This document shows, in pieces, positions 36,693-47,788 of a DNA stretch of 64,000 nt. A program made the translations under genes and the position numbers. Origin of the DNA: Daphnia carinata (Eukaryota > Arthropoda > Branchiopoda > Diplostraca > Daphniidae); the NCBI RefSeq assembly GCF_022539665.2, contig NC_081336.1, forward strand, positions 8,408,778-8,472,777, read 5' to 3'. The notes beneath the pieces are model-generated. The model searched no databases and had not been told where the DNA came from. It saw only the letters and a program-made list of their open reading frames with translations. Position 1 is the stretch's first letter. Each line of letters begins with the position of its first letter.

Positions 36693-37850
36693 TCATTCCA
36701 ACAATATTTTTAAGAGTCTGGACACAACGTGCACATTTAAGCTATTTCCCAAGAGTCGATATCGAGTCTTGAGGGAAGTGTTTTCAGGAAACGAAAAATG
36801 AGCAGGGAAGCCCATTAAATTGGCGATTTCTCGAGGTGTGAAATATCTGAGCTGCAAGAGTTTCAGATGTGCAACGTTTCCATCTTTTTCGAATTCAGCG
36901 AATTTTTCGTGAAATGATTCACTTGAAACGTGCTGCAGCACAGATCCAGTGCCTTCTGCATAGTGAGAATAGGCTTTGGTGAAACAGCAAGACGATACGT
37001 CGGATCTTTGTCGCACGTCAAAAATCCGCCAGTACTTCATCAAAGTTTTGGCGGGAAGTAAAAAGCGCGCCAGTTCTTCGTCTGCAAAACTCTTCTCCAG
37101 ATAGGGCTCCAATGTCTTTTGTCCAACTGGCATGGTAACCTCACAACTGTTGCTTGGAAAGGTTGTCATCTGTGGAAAACACACATTATTCACTGAATAT
37201 CAACAGGTAATTTATTTGGCAGTAAAACTAAGTGTAACTTACAATATCTGTTTCTGTTCCAAATGCAAAGTTGGTAAATTTCTTGGCTATGAGATAGTAT
37301 CTATTTCTACTGTTGGGGATTTGCAAGCTCACAGGAGACAGTAAGAATTCTCGAAAGTAAAAACCACAGCTTTTCAATGCCTTGGTAAATGCATTTCTCA
37401 TTTCAGATGTTTCAAAACCCACAACATTTTCCATTAAAATAAATGAAATTGTTTCTAAATGTGGGAGTACATCTAACAAGTGAAGAAATGATGAACAACG
37501 GGAATCTTCTACATCCAGTTTCAAGCCAACTCTGGTAAATGGCTGGCAGGGTGGGCTCATCATTATAAAGTTGGGCTTTAACTTGTTGATTTCGTTTGCA
37601 TTAAGGGATTCAATGTTTCGTGACTGTTGATTAGTTTGCTTGAAATTATGTCGATAAACTTCATTCGCGGACGTATTGATGTCTACAGAGAAAACAACTT
37701 CTGCTCCAACATTTGCTACTGTAAGAAAGATGCAAAAATGTGAGCTGAAATTTGTGGTATTTACATTGAGATTAACTTACATTCAGCTGCATAATGCATG
37801 CCACCAATTCCACTATAAAGTTCTAAAATACGTAGCTTTGTTTCCCCCAT
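36693..37850 (-). CDS. Dnmt2: tRNA (cytosine-38-C5) methyltransferase, DNMT2/TRDMT1
   Basis: Three exons: 37850-37781, 37718-37243 and 37169-36693; 340 residues, the usual Dnmt2 size with no N-terminal regulatory domain. Motif I is LELYSGIGGMHYA; motif IV is MMSPPCQPFTR, the Dnmt2 hallmark with the catalytic Cys; motif VI is MENVVGFE; motif VIII is NSRNRYYLIAKK; and motifs IX-X are LRYFTPREIANLMGFP and RYRLLGNSLNVHVV. The enzyme methylates C38 of tRNA-Asp and some other tRNAs rather than DNA. All catalytic motifs look intact. Confidence 0.97.
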
Positions 37851-38158
37851 CTCAAGAAAGGGAAATTTTTGGAGGTACTAGAAGAGATTTGACAAAGCCT
37901 CAATTCAAAGACTAAGTTTTAAGTTTTTAAATCAAAATAATACGTCACAGTCCAAAGCCCAAGCAGAAGAAAATGTAGATGGCGTATTCAAGAAGCGCTA
38001 AAGCCTAAATTCAAATATCCAACTCAGTTTTTTTTAAAGAATTCTATACAAAAACGGTACACTTTGAAAAATGAAGTATTTAAACTGGCAGCAAATCACG
38101 AAACGAAATAAAATAAATGAAACAATAGTGAAGGAAAGAAAACAATCGTAACACAACT

Positions 38159-39205
38159 TTAGGGAGAAATCAACGTCCTTGTCATAATTTCGTACATCAT
38201 TCTTCGACGATAGTAAGGCATGTCCTTTTGTTTGAAACTCATCTTGCATTTACGCGATACATGTTCGGCATACTTGAAAACACATTGCAATCGTAATATT
38301 AATTTTAAAAAAATCGAAATTTTCAACATTCTTTGCATACCCGTAAGGTGAACATTCCACAGTCATAGAAATTCACCTGTTGTGGTATATTCTCTGCACA
38401 TTCTAGTTTCCATTGTCCCACCCTCGTCACGCTTTTATTCTTCGCTTTACCTTCTGCTTCTATGTACATTTTCAAATTGTTAAGACATGTCTGGTCATTT
38501 CGTCCTTGGCTGTCATAATATCGAATTGTTTTTTCTTGTGGACAGATAGTGGCCAGAGACCAGTGACAACCAGAATGTACGGGGATCAGAATGACATCAT
38601 TTTGGAAAAGATCCACAGCTTTTGTCCACCTTTCGAGAGCAGCATAGCCGGAACTCATCAACTTTGGATAGAAGAGTGTGTTGAAGGCAAATACTTTAGG
38701 ACGTTCGTCTGGTTGGCTTCGCTCCACGATGAGAGATAAGTAAAAGTTGATAATCTTATTATAAAAAAGTAGGCATAAAAATCGAAAGGCAATCAAGGTT
38801 AACGTTCCATTTTCAATGTACCTGATCGTTGATCCAATTGCAATCAGCGAGTGTTTTGATATCTCGTCGAGTGATGGAAATGTTGAAAGCATTGCACAGA
38901 ACTTGATCGTCATCAAAACAATTATCAAGGGCATAATCGATCAAGGTTTGCATTTCGGCCGTGATTTTGTGCAATCGTCGAGTCACTTTAGTTTCTTCTT
39001 TTTTCGTCCGTTTCGTCGAAGGATCCCGATTGACCGTTTTCAAAGGCATTCTGTCCGTTCGTAATTCTTCGAAATCGCTTTCCCATGATTGACGTCGTAA
39101 CGATCCCCTAGGTTCACGTGTCGTAACGTGACCGGCCCGTAAAGCCTCTTGTTGCTTTGTCCACAAACAAAGACGTGGACGATTACGTTCTCGCAATTTG
39201 GACAT
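38159..39205 (-). CDS. SENP1/2-type SUMO protease (Ulp1 family)
   Basis: Three exons: 39205-38822, 38754-38341 and 38272-38159; 303 residues. A basic N-terminus of about 90 residues is followed by the C48 peptidase domain: NISITRRDIKTL...NWINDQ, FNTLFYPKL, VHSGCHWSLATI (catalytic His), IRYYDSQG (catalytic Asp), VGQWKLECAENIPQQ with the conserved Gln of the oxyanion hole, and NFYDCGMFTLR (catalytic Cys). The tail KQKDMPYYRRRMMYEIMTRTL matches the SENP1/SENP2 C-terminus. It processes SUMO precursors and removes SUMO from targets. The triad is complete. It is short compared with SENP1 (644 aa), having little N-terminal extension. Confidence 0.94.
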
Positions 39206-40962
39206 CTTGTAACTGCCAGGCAGTTACTGAAATTGGCACATTAGATGCACTGAACAAGAATAATGAGTTTAAAAATCTAAATTTGTTTCATTCGATTTGC
39301 ACCACGACAATAGGTTTTTTTACGCATGAAAAACTTGAAGAATTTAAAGGTCTGAAAAAGAAAAAGATTTGGCAATTAAAACAATAGGAACTTGTTGATT
39401 AAAAACAGCAATACTTTACTTGTTTTTCTATTTAAGAGCTAACGTACTTCAACGTGCCAGACTTGTGTTTGACAGACGAACTAGCCTGCAGTCAAAAGCG
39501 ATGATGTCATTTCAAATTATTAATTCGGGTCATTTATCAAATGGAAATGTTTTAAGAACCATCATTCGTATTTATCCAACGAATTTTTAATTATTTGAGG
39601 GAGCTAGAAATAATTATTGATTTTTCCGAATTGAAGTCTGCACATTTGTCGATAGCGACGCTCCCTTGACATGAGAATTTTGCTTGGGAACAATGGTTAG
39701 AGAATGAGGGCGGTTTTGAATTGCAGCTTCTCCTTCCGAGGAATTCCATCTGTCAGTCTAATCATTGTTGAAACAAACCAGCCACCGTAAGCCAGAGATA
39801 AAATCCCAACGGTTGACAGCCACGCTACAAAACAATAACAATCCGTCACATAAACATGTGACTAACATGGTCGGACAGCTTGGGTTTATCGTCTTCAGCA
39901 AGGCGTCCAGAAAATAAATAGAAAAAATCCTGTCGATATTTACGTCCTAGCCCCTTTTTTTATTTTAATTGCGAGAAATTTGATTAATACTTAACTGATG
40001 CAAGTTATTTTTATAAATGCGAGAGAAATTAGTTTTCCATTAAGATTTCCGAATGTTTAAATCAAACGGTATTTATCAATCGTTAAGATCGAGGTTGTCA
40101 AATTCCTTAAAGTAAAGGACAATGTTTTCTAGAAAGCGTGAGTTCGATAGGGCAGCCGTATTTTGAGGTAGAAATAGAAACTCGTCGATGAAATCGTGCT
40201 GTGCAGTTTGAAAAAAAAGAAGGAACCTGATCGCATTACCCGACCAGCGCATCTTCCCTATTATAAAGGCTGGTCTTAAGGAAGCCCGTTATCCATCAAA
40301 CCTGTCCTAGAAGCTCTTGTTGCTTCGTCTATAGATCACTGATGCACGGTGTTTCAAAAATAACTTTTAACCATATCAGTAGGCCGTGATCTCTCCGACT
40401 GTCACCCTGCTCCCTCCGACTGTACACAGACCAACTGTTCTTTTTTTAGTCTTTTTCAAAAATACATGGCCTTCAAAGTTCTGAAAGTGGCTGTGTTTAC
40501 GGGTCGAAGGAACTTGAACAAGCCGGCACACAGAAAACACGTTTGACAAGCCGATTACAGCGCTGGGTAGTCCTAATAACTATAGCGTTTCTCAAATCAC
40601 CAGAGACGTGAGTACGCGTTCCTCATTTGAATGAAAATTTGGGCTGCATCGCGTAGATTTCCACGTGACACATCTAAGCAATCACCGAACGACACTCACA
40701 ACTACATTATTGCCAGGTCCTGTAAAGGGACTAGCACTCCAATGAACTCGCAGGCTCCCCCTGTATAGTCATGGCCCCTCAAAGTTATCGGACGCCTCTA
40801 ATCAATCCGTCCCTATAAAGAACTGGTCGTACCCCGGTATCATCATCAGTCTCTAAATCACGCTATACCTTCTCAAAGTGCCTAACCCTTTTTTTTCTCA
40901 TTTACCTGCCAACATTTCGTTCGATCGTAACAAGCCTGGATCGCTTCCGCGCTGCATCCTAA
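39206..40962. other. Intergenic stretch with the promoter of the 40963 gene
   Basis: No coding region is supported. Near its end are TATAAAG (40814-40820) and TCAGT (40846-40850), spaced like a TATA box and initiator for the secreted helical gene. Confidence 0.5.
40814..40850 (+). promoter_or_regulatory. TATA box and initiator of the secreted helical gene
   Basis: TATAAAG at 40814 and an arthropod-type TCAGT initiator with its A at 40848, 34 bp apart; the coding start is 115 bp downstream of the initiator. Confidence 0.55.
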
Positions 40963-42140
40963 ATGTTCGCAAAACTCACAATTTTCGTCTTTTTAAGTAA
41001 GCTGTCTTAATTTGAAACAAAACAAAAATAAAGGGAAAACAAAAATCATGTATTTTCTTTAAAAAATAAAAATGGTCGTTGAACATGATTTTAAACAGAT
41101 TACCTTTACAGCAATTATTCGACATGGCCAATTGTATCGGCAACGGACCTGCCTCAATTTGAATTGCCCGCCATGGCATCCCACGCGAAGAAGAAGACGG
41201 TGGAGCCGCTGCTGCGTTTCCCTTTCATCCATTCTCTGGCCAATCCGTGCGGATTTGCGTTGAATTCAAATTCGTCCTTCCCGACTATACAAAGTTGGCT
41301 GACGGAACGACATGTGAACCACTACGAGACGACACCTGCTCCGCTGGGCAATCTGCGGACGCTAGACCTTAGCGGCGAATCGACGTTGGCCCAGCAGAGT
41401 CTTGCCTTTCTCATTCCATTCCGCGAAGTCCTATCGGCACCAAACGGCTCTCGCTATTCCGGTGTGAAATATTCCAGTGAAGACCAGCGTTCCTTGACGG
41501 AAGAATTGAAACTCGTCGTCACGGAAGCTGGGCATTTGATCCGCCGCATTTACGCGCCGTCGGTTAGTTTTCTTTTGTATCTGCATTTCCTAAATTGAAC
41601 TCAATTGAATTCTTAAATTTTGTAAAGGGTTTACATAAATGCGGAGGTTTTCAATTGCAATCGTTGCCACAAGAGGATCTCATAGTTTCACCGACGGTAA
41701 TCAAACATCCCCATTTTATAGATTGCAATAATTATATGTTATCATTGAAATAGGGTCAGATCCAACTGGAAGAAGTTTATCGCACTTTGATGATATTTTC
41801 TACTCATTTGCATTTGATGATTCGCGACGCGTATGAATCATCTCGATTTTGCCCGTCAGAGAACTACGTCCGCCTTCAAAACATGCAACAGTAAGCCAAA
41901 TGTTACTGTTATCAATCACTCGGTTTAATTCGTTTGTTAGGTTAACCGGCAAAGTGGAAACGTCCATGTGCTTGATTTTGCATTCGGCTCTGGTGACGGA
42001 AAATTGCGATAACGTTAATTATTTCCGAGTGACGCGTCAAATTCTTCAATCGTACGTCCATCGCTATTACGATTGCTCTGCCAGGTATCGCAAGAGTAAA
42101 TATTCATTTAAAGCTACAATTGGTTTTTAGCAGCTGCTGA
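40963..42140 (+). CDS. Secreted cysteine-containing helical protein, cytokine-like by architecture
   Basis: Predicted exons 40963-40996 (MFAKLTIFVFL), 41099-41562, 41628-41696, 41754-41890, 41941-42084 and 42131-42140; all phases join, giving about 285 residues. The short first exon is a signal peptide core. Then come a low-complexity stretch with potential N-glycosylation (NYS, NSS, NGS) and amphipathic helices: TEELKLVVTEAGHLIRRIYA, QLEEVYRTLMIFSTHLHLMI, VRLQNMQQLTGKVETSM and VNYFRVTRQILQSYVHRYYD, with seven cysteines. This layout is what a four-helix-bundle cytokine would show; no sequence family is recognised, so function is inference. Alternative end: failure to splice the last 46-nt intron adds 15 residues and stops at 42130. 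AATAAA follows at about 42518-42523. Confidence 0.6.
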
Positions 42141-45100
42141 TTTAACCGAGTTTTATGTTGGGCAAATAGAGAAATTCGAAGATGTTTGGTGTTCCGTTAC
42201 GGCGATCGAATTTTGAGTCTTCTCGAACGACATGTTCGATCGTAAAGACTGGACACACGCATTGAAATGGGAAATTGATTGCCCATCGTTATTCGGCGCT
42301 GCAAGTTTGAAAAAAAAAAATATACGTAGGCTTATTTTCAAAATTGTGTTTAATCGAACTGTTTTCCTTTTTTAGTTGGGTGGTTATCTTCTTGAATACG
42401 AGCCATTTTTATTTTTGGAGTTGAACAGTGGTTTTATCTTTACGGTGGAAGGTTCTAATTAGCAGTTTGGCTATCAAACCATTATTCAAGTAGTCGAACA
42501 ATTCAAAAGCCAGAAGGAATAAATATTCAAGCATTCATTTATTCGTCATCCAACAAAATCTCTAACCCATTTGCTTCCATCCTCAACAGCCTGACCTACT
42601 CTGAGCTCACGAAAACTAGGCGTTGGCCGTGTCTCACGTACGCTGGGAACGTGTGCTCTCGTAAATTTGGCCTCTACGGCTTGGCAAAATTGAACAGTCA
42701 GCTCTGAACAGGATTTTCTCTGGTGCATCTTAACAAAACAAATTTCGAAGCTGGCTAACAAATGGATTCGCATGCACACGTGTGACACATGCTGGGCAAA
42801 CCGTTTCGCACAAGGATTTGCTGTTCATCCAGTGGCTTCAGAGTTGACATCTTGTTAATGGAAAGACGACAAAGGTCCGGTTTTATTCAGAGTGCAAATG
42901 AATTCACGCGTTCACCGACTGGCTGGTAAGATTCAATTAAGCAAAATTATTAACTATCAACATTTCGCTGCTGGTTGTGACTGATAATTGGAACAACATC
43001 CGGGAATCAGCTTCCGCATTGCGTCTTAACGATGAGTTTCAACGAAAGTTAATGCCGCGTGCAGACATTCACGTGAAACGTCTGCTAAACGAGCAAATGT
43101 CAAAGTCATCGATCCAGAAAGGAGAAAAGAAAAAACTCGATTTACTTTTGCACGTTCTAAAAGGGAATTTACGTCGGCTAATTGAACGACTTGTTTTATA
43201 CCGTCATAGTCACAGGCAAGTTCCATCCGAATAACTTGAGTCCTTACGTCTTTTCCCTTTTTTTCTGAGAAATCTGCACGCCCCAATAGTTTCTTCCTTG
43301 GCACGACATGGTAACGTATCGATCGTTAAACGAAGCTTCGTTTCCTTTCGCTTGTTATACGTTGATTTTTCACAACGATTTATTAGAAGCCTTACACGAG
43401 TTACTTGCTGCTCAATAGGCATGGACTCGCCTTTTACCTTCCCTATTCAAAGGAATGATGAAAACAAAAATTCATTAAGATTCAATATAGCAATTGAATG
43501 CCAACGCCGTCATAAGCCACTACGAAAAGGGGACTGGGAGAACATTTCCGTCTATTGCTAGACCTCCCGGAGCAACGCCCGCTCTATCATTTCCGTCCGC
43601 TATAGGAGCACTATCAACTCTATCTACTCTAGAGGGAACTTGAACTCCATCTTTTCTAGGAGGACCTGGTGGTCTAGACCGAACTGGGGAGACCAGGTAG
43701 TTCTAGCTCATTGGTCTTAATGGAGCTGAATCAAATGGCCAATGAAAAAAGGGAGAACTTCAAAAGATAAAAGTACTGGGGATCAACCGGTGGATTAGAC
43801 GATGGATCATTAATGTTGAGAACGTGGTGATGAGGCATTAAATCCGGATAGTGTCCCTCTCTCGAAATAATTAAACATTATGATTTGCCGAGCTTTAACT
43901 GACATTTAGTTGTGCACTACCTTGTTGGGATGGCCATCACTTCAACGATTTTAGGCTCACCCTGGCCGGCTCTAGGGGAGGTGATTGGATAACAACAGCG
44001 GATAAAATGCTTATAAATAAGGATTGACCGCTAACTGGATTTGTTCTGACGTGGCCGACGGACGCCGAAAGTGAAAACAAAGAGGGTCACATTTCTTTGT
44101 TCGTGTTCGGCTGGCCAAGTGTATCCTCCCTTTTTTTTATACTTTCACGTTTCACACGACCTCTGTCTACACACGTTTTTTTTTTTTTTGCCTCTGTTAT
44201 TGATCACGAAATTTTGTCAAGTGATGTCAATAAAACTGACGAGTCGTGGTTTTCTCTGATTTTATTCCGATATGTTTGATCCACAGAAAAAATCAAGTTG
44301 AATGACCATGTCATCAATAGAGAAAAAAATTATTATTCAGTGCTACCAATATTTTTTAGTTAGGTAGCCATTTGATACCGATTTCCTGATAAGCACAGCT
44401 CGATACTTAAGGCTTGATAGCCCCACAGTTTGTTTAGCTGTGCCAATTGACACACAATGGCAGATCAGGTGTTTCGTACGACCGAGTGAATGTCCTCAAC
44501 GGTGCAGAAGAGGTTTCAAATTTAAGAATAATTGAGTGTGACATCATATTGTATTGAATCTAACTTAATTTCAACATTTGAATGGTTTTTTAATGATCTT
44601 TTAAACGCCCCCTTTTCCATCTTACAAAATGATCGTCCATCCTCTAACCTGTGTTCTTTGCAAATTCGTCTGCACTTGTCAATGGCCGTAGAGTCGTTTA
44701 ACGAAAAATTACGTTTCGTATCCCTACCTACCTGATCTCATTACCTCAGACTAACACTCCGTTCACCAGTGCAGTCTGAGATTCAGTTGCATTATAAGAA
44801 GTTCGTGTAAAAGTGCGTTCACGTGTGAAAAACGACTGCGTTGAAAGGGTGATTTGACAGTTGCTTACGTACGGGCAGCTAACGAGCTGTTTGTCTCGAT
44901 GTTAGCTGGGCTGGAAGTTGTCTGTAAGTATGAAATTTTCTCCTAAATCTCACCCTTATGTGTTACTTGTGAATTTGTAAGAATTCAACATACTTGTTTT
45001 AATTCATTTGCAGATTTAAAAGTATTTGTTTTAATTCTTGCAATTCAATATGATTGCTCAATTCTTTTTCAATCATCAAAAGTAAATGCAGATAATTACA

Positions 45101-46757
45101 TTTTGGACTTGATGGTCCTCAAGTTTTACGATGAAAAGGCTAACGACCGTCTATAGAAATCAATTTTGGCTAATGACTGGCTGTTAATCTGTTGAACTAT
45201 GTGCAACATGAACGGACGTCACGATGAACAACGTTGGGTATTCCACCACACGAAATGGAGCATGTAATCTAGATGATAAACCTTCCTTTTATAATTAACC
45301 AGCTAAACGTTCATCGACAGGTATTCCCCACGATTGTTTGGGACAGAGTATTAGTTGCACTGAAACCAGTTTGTTGGTGACGTCGGCGTCTCTGCAATCT
45401 AATCTCGAGGGTATAATGCTACGTCGGGATGAGTTTCACCTAGAATGACGTCAATTTTCAGTGGTAAGTCATTTACGATCTCATTATTAAGACAGTCTTT
45501 TTGATAACGTCGATTAGTTATTTCGTTTTTTCTTATTCTTTAAATTAAAAAGGGGATTATTTTAAGTAGTTAATGACTGTACAAACTAATGGAAAGTAGA
45601 TACCTACTTATCCCAAGTCAAGTTCGAATCAATGGAGCTTGTCTTTGAACTGCATTTAAATCTGATTGCTATTGCGTTTATACATTATCACGCCGGTTAA
45701 ATATCAATGAAGATTTTATCGTTGACGTTTTGGTATGCGTCGTGGACGTTCGCAGCACCTGCCACTTTTTTTTTTTAACTGGGCTTTTAAAGATGATCAA
45801 TGAGCCATATTGGCCATCGGCCATAGGCTTTCGGGGGTCGCTGGGTCGTGAATAATTTATGTAAAAAGGTTCCATTTGCGGATCGGTTGACATTCACATC
45901 ACGGTCGGTGTAGTTCTGAAAGACTTGCTAATCAAACTTTCATTTTTTTCGCGAATGTTCTCTGTTTTCTTTTGCAAAATGCAGTCGGCAAACAGCCGAC
46001 ACAGACTCATATTCCGATACACGTTTTGCTTTCATCCGACAAAGTTTGCAAACTAAAAAAAAAGCTTACAAATGTAGTGGCTCGGTACGAAATCCAATGT
46101 CGGGTGCTGGTGACGTGTAGATTCGTGATTCTTCCGTCCTAGGTGGAACGAACAAAAACTTAATTAATTTTCCTTTTTTGTGTGTTTTTAATATGTCGTT
46201 TACACCTGTTTCCTTTAGGAAGGGGAGCATCCGGCCGGAAGGTGACAGCGTCTGCCTTGGAAGATGTTTTTGAGAGGATGAAGGACGATCTCATTGAGTT
46301 GGGGCATCAAATCAATATGAATTCGTACGAAATTTCCACGACATTAAACGTAAATCCTGCCCTCTGAATGAATGAATCGTTCTTTCCATTAGCATGCAGC
46401 AGTGAATTCAAGGTATTTTTCTTTCCAATTCATTTAACTCTGTGCGTTCTTGATGACTCTGACGTACGGTGATTCATTCAATTGCTTTTCTTTAAGGAAA
46501 CGTTCGTCATTGACTTTCCCAATTGATAGAAAATTTGACAATAATTCTAAAACCATTTTTATTTGATTCAATTCCAGCAGTATACCCAAAAGTAAGCAGT
46601 GGGCAATAATTAGTATTTCCATATAAAAACCAATCCAATTAAAAGAAATGCATTGAAACCGCCATCCAACAGAACCCCAAAGAAACTACGCTTTAATGTG
46701 TCATCGTTATGATGATTTTGTATCGTAAATTTTTTTTTTTGCAAGACACGGAACATT
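42141..46757. other. Long stretch without an intact recognised gene; holds a collagen relic
   Basis: Several exon-like fragments occur (+ strand 42376-42462, an open frame after a TTTTTAG acceptor; - strand 42546-42820, a 90-codon frame with a polyadenylation signal at 42538-42543; + strand around 42977-43234 and 46200-46367), but none carries a recognisable domain or a chain of consistent splice sites. A decayed collagen segment lies at about 43520-43715. Confidence 0.4.
43520..43715 (-). pseudogene. Decayed collagen fragment
   Basis: Minus-strand reading keeps a three-codon rhythm for about 15 triplets in which the first codon is GGN or a one-base change of it: GGT, AGA, GGA, GTT, AGA, AGA, AGT, ATA, GGA, AGA, GTT, GGA, GCA, GGA. 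The other positions are Pro, Asp, Lys and Val as in the intact collagen-like gene 3 kb away. Stops and a frame slip occur upstream of this block. It is read as the relic of a G-X-Y repeat gene. Confidence 0.5.
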
Positions 46758-47730
46758 TCAAGCTGGTGTTCCTGGCTCACCAGGTAACCCCTGTAGACCT
46801 TGCTCACCAGGTGGTCCTTGTTCACCGGGAGTTCCAGGATCTCCATTAGTGCCGGGAGTGCCATCTACTCCTGGATTACCTGGGGTACCATCTACTCCTG
46901 GATTACCGGGGGTGCCATCTGCTCCGGGGTCACCTGGAGTCCCATCAACTCCTGGTGGGCCTTCGGGTCCAGGATCTCCGGGAGTTCCATCAGCTCCAGG
47001 AGCTCCATCATTTCCGGGCAGTCCGTTCGTTCCGGGCAGACCGTCAGCCCCGTCCTTTCCGGCAGGACCTGCAGGTCCAGGTGCCCCGGCAGGTCCTTGA
47101 GGACCGGGAGCTCCAGGAGGGCCGGCAGGACCTGCTGGTCCCGGTAGACCAGTTGGGCCTTTATTCCGAACAAAGTTAAGTATACAAATCTATCTTGAAT
47201 GTAAAGAAACAATAAATGTCTTTTACCTTCAGGTCCTCTTGCTATGCCATTAAAGAACCTGATGGTGCCTTCAAAGAAAATCAGAGTTAAGTTTCGGAAC
47301 GTTTTCTATTGATAATTCAATTGCTTTTAAATACTTGGTGTTTCCCTGTAGAGATCTTCGTTCTCTTGATACCCAAACAGCCTCCGGTCTACCGGTTGCA
47401 GGTCGTTTTGGCGTAACGTACCAACAGGTGGATACATTGGATAATACGTAGGCTGGTATTCGTGACGTCTTCCAACTACAAATAAATGAATACATTTACA
47501 TAAATAATTTTATCAAATTGCAGGATATACTCGAGCTTACCTTGTTGGCGATAGTTGTACTGGTTGGTGTCTCCCGATCGCCTATAGGTCGACATGTAAT
47601 GCGGGAAAACCAACGGATGTAAATGACCTATTTGATTTCCGTAGAAGTTAATCGGGAAAGGTTCGCTAACTTCCATCGAGCTGGTCGGCGTGAAGGCGAT
47701 CACGCAGACACTGAATATGATTGACCACAT
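46758..47730 (-). CDS. Short secreted collagen-like protein
   Basis: Four exons: 47730-47541, 47475-47335, 47268-47227 and 47158-46758; 257 residues. The start opens the signal peptide MWSIIFSVCVIAFTPTSS. A non-collagenous N-terminal region of about 110 residues (Tyr/Asn/Pro-rich, with EPFPINFYGN and YQPTYYPMYPPVG) is followed by about 45 uninterrupted G-X-Y triplets to the C-terminus, ending GEPGTPA. The first third is G-P-A/G-A-P rich; the middle is rich in G-V-D, G-T-P, G-A-D and G-N-P, so strongly acidic with no Lys after the KDG. There is no NC1, C4 or fibrillar domain. It is likely an extracellular or cuticular collagen-like trimer. A TATA box lies at 47782-47788. Confidence 0.85.
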
Positions 47731-47781
47731 TCTTTCGTTTTGTTCCTCGGACGATGATGTTGCCTTTCCTCGGCGAACGTC

Positions 47782-47788
47782 TTTTATA
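47782..47788 (-). promoter_or_regulatory. TATA box of the collagen-like gene
   Basis: Minus-strand TATAAAA 52-58 bp upstream of the start codon; supports MWSII as the N-terminus rather than the longer open frame that extends through it. Confidence 0.6.

Noticed and set aside
42546-42788. Minus-strand frame whose end (GSKWVRDFVG) recalls vertebrate chemokine tails
   Set aside because: Only a short chance-like resemblance; no signal peptide and no CC/CXC pattern, and chemokines are not known from arthropods.
46849-47100. Plus-strand collagen-like open frame with Gly every third residue
   Set aside because: Gly GGN and Pro CCN are complementary, so a collagen reads as pseudo-collagen on the other strand. 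The minus strand has the signal peptide, splice sites, TATA box and an uninterrupted repeat.
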